Below, one piece after another: positions 26,154 to 34,155 of a stretch of 64,000 nt of DNA. The stretch is from Cohnella abietis (GTDB lineage: Bacteria; Bacillota; Bacilli; Paenibacillales; Paenibacillaceae), in NCBI RefSeq assembly GCF_004295585.1, contig NZ_AP019400.1:2764001-2828000 (forward strand), read 5' to 3'. The notes below the pieces were generated by a model. The model was not told where the DNA came from, did no database searches, and saw only the letters and a program-made list of their open reading frames with translations. Positions within the stretch are counted from its first letter, which is position 1. The number at the start of each line of letters is the position of its first letter. The translations under genes and the position numbers were made by a program.

Positions 26154-26842
26154 TTGAAAAATGTAACAGTACTACATTACGATGCCTTTTCAGATCAACC
26201 CAATAAAGGGAATCCTGCGGGAGTCGTATTGGATGCTTCACAGTTGAGCGAGAAGGATATGCAATCCATTGCTTACGAGGTCGGCTTCAATGAAACAGTG
26301 TTTGTAGTGGACTCACAAGTAGCTGATTTGAGATTAAGATATTTTACCCCGGGACATGAGATAAACCTATGTGGGCATGCAACTATGGCATAGATGAAGA
26401 CAAACCTATCGTTTATGGAAGCACGGGAGCATGGACATTATTAATCCCAATTAAAAATATAGAAAGCTTTAGTAAAATGAAGCCAATAAACGCAATGTTC
26501 CCAGAGATTTTAACTGAGCTGCCTAAATCATCAATCCACCCGTTTTGCTTGCAAGCCTATGATTTGAAATCATTTATGCACGCTAGACATTTCTCTTCCC
26601 CCTTCTCCGGAACAATCGAAGATCCAGTTACAGGGACTGCATCAGGGGTTATGGGGTCTTATTTCTTAAAATTTCTTAATCCAAGCTTAGACTCAATTGT
26701 GTTTGATGTGGAACAGGGACAGGAAGTAGGGAAAGAGGGCAGAGTGCACGTCGAAGTAAACCGAGCAGAGTCCGATCTGTTGGAAGTGTTTATTTCTGGA
26801 ACAGCAGTTTATGTAAAAGATTTACACATTGAGTATGTGTAA
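26154..26842 (+). pseudogene. phzF-like isomerase/epimerase gene, broken by an internal deletion and frameshift
   Basis: The first part (26154-26393, TTG start with GGGAG upstream) encodes the N-terminus of a PhzF-family protein, with [40 protein letters not shown] and then a stop. The second part, in another frame (about 26369-26842), resumes with YGID, KPIVYGSTGAWTLLIPIK and the conserved EDPVTGTASG near the C-terminus. The two parts total about 230 residues against roughly 290-300 for the family. The segment after GHATMA is missing, so about 70 codons plus the frame were lost near 26390. The catalytic Glu region of the N-terminal half is present, but no full protein can be made. Confidence 0.88.
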
Positions 26843-26868
26843 TTGGTGGCTTCTAAAAGCCGCATTCG

Positions 26869-26899
26869 AAATGGCTACCTGCTGAGGTGAGCCATTTTT
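26869..26899 (+). terminator. Terminator after the phzF pseudogene
   Basis: AAATGGCT-ACCT pairs with AGGT-AGCCATTT (one bulged base), followed by T5. Confidence 0.85.
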
Positions 26900-26978
26900 G
26901 TATATTTTAGTGCTCTTAAGCCAGTCTAACGGAGTAGCTCATAACGAGCGCTGTTGAGAGGGTAAGGAGAGGATAGGT

Positions 26979-28196
26979 ATACAACAGAATAATGTCACTT
27001 CAAATAGCAGTAAGCTGGATAAACAGACTGTGCTGCTGCTGGTAGTTAATGGCCTTTTTATTACTGCGAATGCTTTGTCGGGAACCTTTTTAGGTGTGTA
27101 TTTGTGGAAAGAAAGCAGCGATTTTGTTTTGCTTGGCTGGTTTACATTGCTTACACATGTCTTCATGGCACTGACATTCTGGATAGCGGGAAACGGTGTC
27201 AAAGAAGGCAACAAAATGATTATTCTGAGAGCTGGCATAGGCGTATCCGCCGCGTTCTATGGTCTAGTGCTTCTGCTTGGCAAGAGCGCAATCCAATATT
27301 TTTGGCTGCTAGGTGTCGTTCAGGGGATTGCATTCGGGCTGTTTTGGTTGACCTTTAACGTCATTTATTTCGAAGCAACGAATGCAGCTAACCGCGATCG
27401 CTTTAATGGATGGGCAGGAGTTATCGGCTCAATTGTTGGCATGATTGCTCCTTGGTGTTCGGGATTTTTGATTTCACGGATGGCGGGCGAGAGTGGATAT
27501 CGGGTCGTATTTATGATTTCATTTGGGTTATTTTTAGCGGGGATTGGGGTTAGCTTTCTCTTGCACAAAAGAACGACAGAAGGGAGCTACGATTGGCTGC
27601 TAACGCTTCGAGCTTTAAGGAAGCCGCATGCGTCATGGAGGCCGATAGTAGTAGCGCTTGCTGCACAAGGGCTTCGAGAAAGTATTTTTGGCATCATAAT
27701 CGGGGTTCTAGTGTACATTCAGACCGGCAGCGAATTGCAGCTAGGCAATTTCGCATTGATTACCTCAGCAGTCGGTTTTGTCAGCTTCTATGTGGTGGGA
27801 AAATGGCTAAAGCCAGCTTGGCGTGGGTGGGGTATGCTCATTGGCTCGATCCTTATTACGATAGTTATTGTCCCGTTTTTCTTCGGCATTAGCTATACAA
27901 CCTTGTTAATTTTTGGAATAGGCGTTGCACTTTTCCTTCCCCTTTACACTATACCCATGACCTCTGCAGTATTCGATATTATCGGAAAAAATGAAGAAAG
28001 CGCGCGGCAAAGGGTTGAATATATTGTCATGAGAGAGCTTGCTCTTAATGCAGGCCGAATTGTGGGCATGGTTATTTTTATCGTTACGCTCTATATCAGC
28101 AGTGCACCAACAGTCATTAATTGGATGCTGCTTATTACAGGTAGCTCACCTCTTCTAAGCTGGTTGTTCATGCGTAATAATCTTAAGAATGCTTAA
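26979..28196 (+). CDS. MFS transporter (apparent ATA start codon)
   Basis: A polytopic permease of about 405 aa with some twelve hydrophobic segments and MFS-like loops. The substrate is unknown. The only canonical in-frame start is GTG 27030, which has no ribosome binding site and would cut into the beginning of the first helix. The frame is open upstream without ATG, GTG or TTG. AAGGAG (26964-26969) stands nine bases before ATA 26979, followed by a hydrophilic N-terminus IQQNNVTSNSSKLDKQT, typical of the family. I therefore place the start at ATA. A conservative annotation would use 27030. It is monocistronic. Confidence 0.8.
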   Translation: MQQNNVTSNSSKLDKQTVLLLVVNGLFITANALSGTFLGVYLWKESSDFVLLGWFTLLTHVFMALTFWIAGNGVKEGNKMIILRAGIGVSAAFYGLVLLLGKSAIQYFWLLGVVQGIAFGLFWLTFNVIYFEATNAANRDRFNGWAGVIGSIVGMIAPWCSGFLISRMAGESGYRVVFMISFGLFLAGIGVSFLLHKRTTEGSYDWLLTLRALRKPHASWRPIVVALAAQGLRESIFGIIIGVLVYIQTGSELQLGNFALITSAVGFVSFYVVGKWLKPAWRGWGMLIGSILITIVIVPFFFGISYTTLLIFGIGVALFLPLYTIPMTSAVFDIIGKNEESARQRVEYIVMRELALNAGRIVGMVIFIVTLYISSAPTVINWMLLITGSSPLLSWLFMRNNLKNA

Positions 28197-28221
28197 GAAC
28201 TATCGATACATAATTTTCCTC

Positions 28222-28270
28222 ATATCAGCTCACACTGAAACTAAATAAATTCGTAGGAATGAGCTGATAT
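28222..28270 (+). promoter_or_regulatory. Perfect 11-bp inverted repeat ending three bases before the SRAP start codon
   Basis: ATATCAGCTCA (28222-28232) is inverted at 28260-28270, with the AGGA ribosome binding site in the loop. In RNA the stem would sit between the binding site and ATG 28273. It could act on translation or terminate MFS transcription, though no T-run follows. Confidence 0.6.
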
Positions 28271-28272
28271 TG

Positions 28273-28938
28273 ATGTGTAATCGATTTTCACTAACAGCGG
28301 ACCTGTCTGATTTGACAGAGGATTTCCGCATAGATAAGGTACAAACTCCCTACTCGAGGCGTTATAATATTTCGCCAACGCAGCAAATTCCGATTGTTCA
28401 GCAGATAGGGGGAGAGCGCTGCTTAAGTGAGCAACGGTGGGGCTTGATGCCTTATTGGGGGAAAAACTCGATCAACGCAAACTTGGATACGCTCAGTGAC
28501 AGGACCTATTTGCGTAATATGCTGACTAAGAAAAGATGCATTATTCCATGTAGTGGCTTTTATGTTATGAAGCAGGAAGGAAAAAGCAAAAGCGCTTGGA
28601 GAGTCGTTCATAAGAACAAATCTACCTTTGCAATGCCTGGCATTTATGATGTGTGGCTTGATTCTGAAAAGAACGAATTTCCGATGTGTACTGTCATTAC
28701 CCAAGATTCTTCTTTTTATAGGGATTATTCTTTACCGGTAATTTTAGATGAAGAGGCGATTGAGACGTGGCTTAATCCTAGCGAAACAAGATCTGAGGTG
28801 CTACATACCCTTCTTCGCGCACTTCCAGACGCAGACTTGAGGAGCTACTCTGTCAGTCCTTTTATCGAAAATAGGATGCTTGAGACACCGGATTGTATTG
28901 AAGAAATCCACCCATCGCTGTCTCTAATTAAAATTTAG
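28273..28938 (+). CDS. SRAP-family (YedK/HMCES-like) protein with degenerate active site
   Basis: A 221-aa relative of SOS-response-associated peptidases, which cross-link to abasic sites through Cys2. ATG 28273 gives Met-Cys-Asn-Arg-Phe, so Cys2 is kept. The fold is well preserved (YNISPTQQIPIV, RWGLMPYWGK, RCIIPCSGFY, LPVILDEEAIETWLNP). However, the usual NAR(A/S)ET reads NANLDT, the catalytic Glu of FYEW is Val (FYVM), and the IHDRMPVIL His segment reads YRDYSLPVIL. It may bind DNA without normal release chemistry. A TTG codon directly upstream is unlikely to be the start. Confidence 0.88.
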   Translation: MCNRFSLTADLSDLTEDFRIDKVQTPYSRRYNISPTQQIPIVQQIGGERCLSEQRWGLMPYWGKNSINANLDTLSDRTYLRNMLTKKRCIIPCSGFYVMKQEGKSKSAWRVVHKNKSTFAMPGIYDVWLDSEKNEFPMCTVITQDSSFYRDYSLPVILDEEAIETWLNPSETRSEVLHTLLRALPDADLRSYSVSPFIENRMLETPDCIEEIHPSLSLIKI

Positions 28939-28962
28939 CTTTTGACGTAGCAGGATGTGCGA

Positions 28963-29001
28963 AAAAAGGGGTTCACGGGGTAATGCCTGTGAGCCCCTTT
29001 T
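28963..29001. terminator. Bidirectional terminator between SRAP and AraC genes
   Basis: AAAAGGGGTTCAC pairs with GTGAGCCCCTTTT; A- and T-runs flank both sides, and the genes converge here. Confidence 0.9.
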
Positions 29002-29031
29002 GCGTATGGATTCAAAGTTAATTATCGATTA

Positions 29032-29940
29032 TCAATAGCTTGAGTTCAGGAGTGATTTTCTCGAAAGAGTAGGGGTCATTCCTTTGTATTTCTTAAACAG
29101 CTTTGTAAAATAGTTCGGATTGTCGCAGCCGATTTGTTCTGCAATTTCCGTAACAGACATCGAGCTATCACGCAGCAAGCGCTCCGCTTCATTAATCCGC
29201 AGTAAATTAACGAAGTCAATGAAGGTTCTCCCTGTTATTTTCTTAAATATTTTACAGAAGTGAAAGGAGCTCAGATTTACTTTATTCGATGCTTGTTCAA
29301 CGGATATTTTATGGGACGGGTTCATCTCCAAGTAGCGAATGAGCTGCTTGAACGGCTCAAGCTTGCGGGAAAAAGACTGTTCGGTTGAATGACCAGCGGA
29401 ACTGCTAGGCTTTATAGATCGGGAGATATGAATGAAGAGAAGCATGAGATGGTTAATAACGGCTAGTCTATAGGCTGGCTTCTTAGATGTGAATTCCTCC
29501 ATGGCTTGATGCAGCAAGGAAAAAGCTTCAGGGTGAGATGTTGCCGCATCTCCGAGTTTAACCGGAAATGACTGAGTGCCTTCCAAATAGGGCTTTATAT
29601 AGGTTTGGTAAGTAGAATCTAGAGAGAAATCTTCAAATAACGAGGAGCTAAACACGATGGAAACATACTTAACCGGCTTGTCATCCAAGCTATACCCTAC
29701 GTGCAGTGCCCCAGAAGGAACGATCAGTACTTCACCTGGAGAGGCTTCATAAGGAATGCTATCAATGAGGAATGATGCACGACCCTCTTGCATGACGATG
29801 AATTCGAAATGGGCGTGCCAATGCAAGAACAAAATGTTCTGTTCTTTCTCGACTTGATCTGTGTGGTTGTGGAACATATTGATGGGGAAATTCTTATCTG
29901 ATAATAGGGTATCTTCCCATAGCTCATCTGAATAGGTCAT
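29032..29940 (-). CDS. AraC-family transcriptional regulator with cupin sensor
   Basis: A 302-aa regulator. An N-terminal cupin (residues 20-150; HWHAHFEFIVMQEGRASFLID) binds a small effector, usually a sugar. A double HTH (about 200-300) ends IAEQIGCDNPNYFTKLFKKYKGMTPT. TTTGGAGG lies five bases before ATG 29940; an upstream TTG in frame overlaps the binding site and is rejected. It is transcribed divergently from a Gfo/Idh/MocA dehydrogenase, its probable target. Confidence 0.9.
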   Translation of the reverse strand: MTYSDELWEDTLLSDKNFPINMFHNHTDQVEKEQNILFLHWHAHFEFIVMQEGRASFLIDSIPYEASPGEVLIVPSGALHVGYSLDDKPVKYVSIVFSSSLFEDFSLDSTYQTYIKPYLEGTQSFPVKLGDAATSHPEAFSLLHQAMEEFTSKKPAYRLAVINHLMLLFIHISRSIKPSSSAGHSTEQSFSRKLEPFKQLIRYLEMNPSHKISVEQASNKVNLSSFHFCKIFKKITGRTFIDFVNLLRINEAERLLRDSSMSVTEIAEQIGCDNPNYFTKLFKKYKGMTPTLSRKSLLNSSY

Positions 29941-30092
29941 ACTAACCTCCAAATATCATCGAGAACAAGATAAGACTATGTTATCACAGGAATGAGTAGA
30001 GAAACTTCATTTTTAGTTAGATATAATAGTGTTTAGTAAGTGCTTCATAACAAAATTAGAGTGATAAATCATACAAAGGAGCTATTATCTCT

Positions 30093-31148
30093 ATGTCATC
30101 ATTTTATAAAATTGTGGTCGCAGGCTGTGGAGGCATGGCTAATACGTGGATTAATTATGCACTTGGACGTACAGATGTGGAGATCGTCGCTCTAGTCGAT
30201 ATTAAGTTAGAATTCGCTCAAGCGATGGCGGAACGACATGGACTAACTTGCCTAACTTACACGGACATTAAACATGCAATTGAAGAAACGGGAGCAAATT
30301 TGGTATTTGACATTACGATTCCTGCCAGCCATTTTGCAATTAGTACGGCCGCGATGGAGCTGGGATGTGACGTTTTCACGGAAAAACCGTTGGCCGAGTC
30401 GCTTGAGGAATGTTTAGAGATTATTCGGATCTCCAATCGGACTGGGCGTACACATACCGTTATGCAGAATCGACGTTACGATGTCCGTATTCGAGCTTTG
30501 CGTGAGCTGATTTCCGACGGACATATTGGGAAACCGGGTTACGCTGGAGCAGACTTCTTCTTGGCACCGCATTTTGGGGGCTTCCGTGACGCGATGGCAA
30601 GCCCTTTATTGTTGGATATGGCCATTCATACTTTTGATCAAGCCCGCCTTATACTAGGGGCAGATCCGGTATCTGTCTACTGTCAGGAATTTAACCCCGC
30701 GGGTTCATGGTATAGCGGACAGGCGGCTGCTATATGTATTTTTGAAATGTCGGATGGATCGATCTTCTGCTACAGGGGCTCATGGTGCGCTGAAGGTGCG
30801 CAAACCTCGTGGGAAGCTTCGTGGCGTGTTACTGGTGAGAAAGGAACGGCGATCTGGGACGGGGTAAACAATCCTTACGCTGAAGTAGTTGCGCCCGTTG
30901 ATCAGGAGGGGAGATTTATTCGTGAGTATACTCGGATTGAGATAACGGAGGAGCTTGAGCAGGTTAGGCCTTTTCACGAAAGCTGTTTGGACGAAATATT
31001 CACAGCGCTGAAGGAAGGAAGAAAAGCAGAAACAGATTGCAGCGACAATATTCATAGCATGGCTATGGTTTTTGGTGCAATTGAAAGCTCAAGATTGGGT
31101 CGGAAAATAGCAATCGCTGAGCTGATGGGGAGCGAGGAAGTCCAATAA
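30093..31148 (+). CDS. Gfo/Idh/MocA-family sugar oxidoreductase
   Basis: A 351-aa NAD(P)-dependent dehydrogenase. The Rossmann motif AGCGGMANTW is at residues 9-18. The family EKP motif with its catalytic Lys is in DVFTEKPLAES, and the catalytic-domain His/Asp region is LLDMAIHTFDQARLILG. GGAG lies upstream. It is paired with the divergent AraC regulator, which suggests a small sugar or inositol-type catabolic unit; the substrate is unknown. Confidence 0.9.
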   Translation: MSSFYKIVVAGCGGMANTWINYALGRTDVEIVALVDIKLEFAQAMAERHGLTCLTYTDIKHAIEETGANLVFDITIPASHFAISTAAMELGCDVFTEKPLAESLEECLEIIRISNRTGRTHTVMQNRRYDVRIRALRELISDGHIGKPGYAGADFFLAPHFGGFRDAMASPLLLDMAIHTFDQARLILGADPVSVYCQEFNPAGSWYSGQAAAICIFEMSDGSIFCYRGSWCAEGAQTSWEASWRVTGEKGTAIWDGVNNPYAEVVAPVDQEGRFIREYTRIEITEELEQVRPFHESCLDEIFTALKEGRKAETDCSDNIHSMAMVFGAIESSRLGRKIAIAELMGSEEVQ

Positions 31149-31217
31149 TGGTCGATTGTTGATGCCGATTGATGTCATGTATAATGGTTGCTATGACCAA
31201 AGCGTGGAGGGAATTCA

Positions 31218-31802
31218 ATGGCACAGCTTTATTTTAAATACGGGACGATGAATAGCGGAAAATCCTTTGAAATTATTAAGGTTGCCCACAATTATGAGGA
31301 GCAGGGGAAGCCTGTGCTTATTTTCACCCCCTCGATTGATACGAGGAACGGCTCGGATAAGGTTGGATCAAGAGTCGGATTTACGCGACAGGCTATTTCA
31401 GTTGATGAGGATACGAATTTATTTGATTCTGTGAAAACGCAGCTTTCCGGCTCTGGCCGATTTTTCTGCGTACTCGTAGATGAAGCGCAGTGGTTGAAGA
31501 AGCATCATATTGTAGAGCTAGCTCGTGTTGTGGACGAACTGAATGTGCCGGTAATGGCATTCGGGTTGAAAAATGATTTTCAGAATGAGCTGTTTGAAGG
31601 CAGCTATCATTTGCTCGTATATGCGGATAAAATCGAGGAAATCAAGACGATTTGCTGGTACTGCGACCGTAAAGCGACGATGGTCATTAGGTTCAAGGAC
31701 GGCTCACCTGTAAATGAAGGCAACCAAATTCAAGTCGGCGGCAGCGAAGACTACAAACCAGTTTGCCGCCGCTGCTACAATGAGGCATTCAAGCAAAAGT
31801 AA
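31218..31802 (+). CDS. tdk: Thymidine kinase (type II)
   Basis: A 194-aa enzyme phosphorylating thymidine to dTMP in the salvage pathway. The P-loop GTMNSGKS is at residues 9-16, Walker B/catalytic VDEAQW at about 88, the lasso domain zinc cysteines are in CWYC and CRRC, and the thymidine-binding segment surrounds [13 protein letters not shown]. Length matches the family. Immediately downstream the sequence turns into repeats. Confidence 0.95.
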   Translation: MAQLYFKYGTMNSGKSFEIIKVAHNYEEQGKPVLIFTPSIDTRNGSDKVGSRVGFTRQAISVDEDTNLFDSVKTQLSGSGRFFCVLVDEAQWLKKHHIVELARVVDELNVPVMAFGLKNDFQNELFEGSYHLLVYADKIEEIKTICWYCDRKATMVIRFKDGSPVNEGNQIQVGGSEDYKPVCRRCYNEAFKQK

Positions 31803-31828
31803 CCCGTGTGGGGCTGAGGCGGGGCCCA

Positions 31829-31900
31829 GAAAGAGCGTAGCCTGATCTCAGATAGAACGAGCGTAGCGGGGGCCGAGATAGAGCGCAGCCGGAGCTGGGC
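31829..31900. repeat. Degenerate GAGCG(T/C)AGC repeat leading into array 2
   Basis: Three imperfect units of about 23-30 bp (AGA-AGAGCGTAGCC, AGATAGAACGAGCGTAGCG, AGATAGAGCGCAGCC) lie between tdk and array 2. No coding potential is apparent. Confidence 0.6.
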
Positions 31901-31903
31901 TCC

Positions 31904-32345
31904 CGCCATTGTAGCAAAACGCGACGATGATGAGTCAGGGAGCCGATTTGTTTCGCTCAAAGTAGCAAAATGCGACGATGATGAGCCTGGGAGCCGATTT
32001 GTTTCGCTCAAAGTAGCAAAACGCGACAATGACGAGCTCAAGCGTCGATCCATCCCCGCTCAAAGCAGCAAAATGCAACTATAACGAGTTCAAGCGCCGA
32101 TCCATCCCGCTCAAAGTAGCAAAATGCAACTATAACGAGCTCAAGCGCCGATCCATCTCGCTCAAAGTAGCAAAACGCGACAATGACGAGCTCAAGCGTC
32201 AATCCACCCCGCTCAAAGTAGCGAAATGCAACTATAACGAGCCAAAGAGTTAATTGCCCCCGCTCAAAGTAGCAAAACGCGACAATGACGAGCCAAAGAG
32301 TCGATCCGCCCCGCTCAAAGTAGCAAAACGCGACGATGACGAGGC
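31904..32345. repeat. Tandem array 2: nine units of 51 bp (one of 52)
   Basis: Units begin GCTCAAAGTAGC and recur at 31955, 32006, 32058, 32109, 32160, 32211, 32262 and 32313, with a first partial unit at 31904. Two subtypes of core are interspersed, GCAAAACGCGACAATGACG and GCAAAATGCAACTATAACG. The first subtype shares its core with array 4. The array follows tdk; no clear terminator was found between them. Confidence 0.93.
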
Positions 32346-33333
32346 AAACCTCCTCAGCCATGTGCCTCAATCCAGTCAAGCTGCTCGAAAAATCGCTAAA
32401 CTCCCACCACGCGTACCTAATCCAGTAATCTGAGTTGCTCGAAACAAACATACAGCCTCCAACAACCGCCTTCCTCTCCGAAACCCAGTAGCTCAAAAAG
32501 ATCGAACAGTATCCACCACTAACTCAATATCCCATTGCCAATCTCTACTCATAGTCACAATCGCAACCCAACAAACTAGTTAGTTTTCTGCGAGAGAGTT
32601 TCTTGGTGCGGGAATCAGGGGCTTTAAGTAGAGGGAGGTTGCTAGTGCGGAATCAGGGACATGGGTGTAAATAAGATTACATTCGGGATGCAGCCAACTA
32701 ACTTGAACTGCGGACTTGAACTGCGGACTTGAACTGCTGAGTGAAAGGGATAATGGAAAGAGAGGTTACTACTCCAAGACTACGGTACAGTCGAGTTTTA
32801 GAGTGATGGGCTGGTGAATATCGAATGGGCAATGAAACAATCGGCGAGATTTAATGCACATCTGGGCTCATAGTCACACTCGCAACTCAACAAACTAGTT
32901 AGTTTTCTGCCGAGGGGGAGTTTCTTGACTCGGAAACGGGGGCATGGATGTGAGTTTCTTTTCAACCAAGGGAGTTACCTGGTGCGCGAATCAGGGGCTT
33001 TCAGTAGAGGGCGGTTGCTAGTGAGAAATCAGTGACATGGGTGTGAATAAGGGGGATGAATAAGCATCATCAGGGATGCAAGCCAACTAACCTGATCTTC
33101 TGCTGAGTGAAGGGGATAGTGGCAAGAGAGGCTGCTACTCAAGAACTCCGGTAAGGCGAGATTTAATACGATAGGTTGGGTGAATAACAGATGTGCAATG
33201 AAACTATCAGCTACAATATAATCTTTTTTATTTTCCGAACATAGAATTAACTGAAAACATTGTCGATATCCGTGTAAGCAATTACAATGGTAGTATATTG
33301 AAAATATAGGCATATAGAATGTGGGGATTATTA
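32346..33333. other. Long noncoding stretch containing a duplicated block of about 300-345 bp
   Basis: No gene is convincing here. Positions 32548-32846 and 32867-33210 are imperfect direct copies. Shared segments include CTCATAGTCAC, CAACAAACTAGTTAGTTTTC, GAATCAGGGGCTTT, GACATGGGTGT, AAGCCAACTAAC-type and GCAATGAAAC near each end. Copy one also carries a 13-bp microrepeat (CTTGAACTGCGGA) three times at 32702-32735. Mutations and indels do not respect codons, so it is noncoding DNA or an RNA element of unknown role. Confidence 0.7.
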
Positions 33334-34140
33334 ATGGCTGAGAACAATAAAGAATGGATTAAGCTTTGGTCGGAGGGTGCTCCGGGGGCGCAAGGTAATG
33401 GGGATGAGGATACACCAGCAATTATGGCCTATCCGGTAAATGGAGAAGTAAAAGGAGCAGTGATTGTCTGCCCTGGCGGTGGATACGCTATGCGGGCGGA
33501 TCACGAGGGTGAGCCGATTGCACTGTGGTTGAACAGCATCGGAATACCTGCATTTGTATTGAGATACAGAGTTGCTCCATATCGATATCCTTCCGCGCTG
33601 ACTGACGTACAAAGGGCTGTTCGTTACGTCAGGCACCACGCTGACCAATATGGTATTCAAGGAAGTAGGGTTGGTGTCCTCGGCTTCTCCGCAGGCGGAC
33701 ACTTGACTGCCTCGATTGGTACTCACTTTGATTTGGGCAATCCGAATGCTACGGACCCTATAGATAGGCATTCATGCCGTCCAGATGCGATTATTCCTTG
33801 TTATCCAGTTATTACCTTTAAGCCGCCTTTTTACCATAAGGGTTCGATGCTGAATCTCCTTGGTGACAGTCCCGATCCGGAATTAATAGAGTATCTAAGC
33901 TTAGAAGAAAAGGTCACTCCAGATACTCCGCCGACCTTCCTATGGCATACTGCTGACGATGATGGAGTTGTGGTAGAGAACTCTTTCCTATTCGCCACTG
34001 CGCTAAGAAAAAATAATGTCCCATTTGACTTGCACGTATTTGAAAAAGGTCCTCATGGAATGGGTTTAGGAGAACAAGATCCTCATGTTGCGTCTTGGAC
34101 AACTGTTTGCGGCTTATGGCTTAAGAAACAGCAATTTTAA
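33334..34140 (+). CDS. Alpha/beta hydrolase, acetyl-esterase/xylan esterase-like
   Basis: A 268-aa serine esterase of the BD-FAE/acetyl xylan esterase type with no signal peptide, so cytoplasmic. The oxyanion loop is VCPGGGYAMRADHEGE, the nucleophile is in GFSAGGHLTA, the Asp in WHTADDDGV and the His in KGPHGMGLG. ATG 33319 is also open, but GGGG seven bases before ATG 33334 is the better site. It stops 15 bp before a sensor kinase gene, so it appears co-transcribed with the two-component system. Likely substrate: acetylated sugars or oligosaccharides. Confidence 0.88.
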   Translation: MAENNKEWIKLWSEGAPGAQGNGDEDTPAIMAYPVNGEVKGAVIVCPGGGYAMRADHEGEPIALWLNSIGIPAFVLRYRVAPYRYPSALTDVQRAVRYVRHHADQYGIQGSRVGVLGFSAGGHLTASIGTHFDLGNPNATDPIDRHSCRPDAIIPCYPVITFKPPFYHKGSMLNLLGDSPDPELIEYLSLEEKVTPDTPPTFLWHTADDDGVVVENSFLFATALRKNNVPFDLHVFEKGPHGMGLGEQDPHVASWTTVCGLWLKKQQF

Positions 34141-34155
34141 GTTAGGAGCTACCTG

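Noticed and set aside
32038..32496. 152-codon minus-strand frame in array 2 with repeated LVIVAFCYFERG
   Set aside because: Product of the 51-bp repeat period only; no ribosome binding site.
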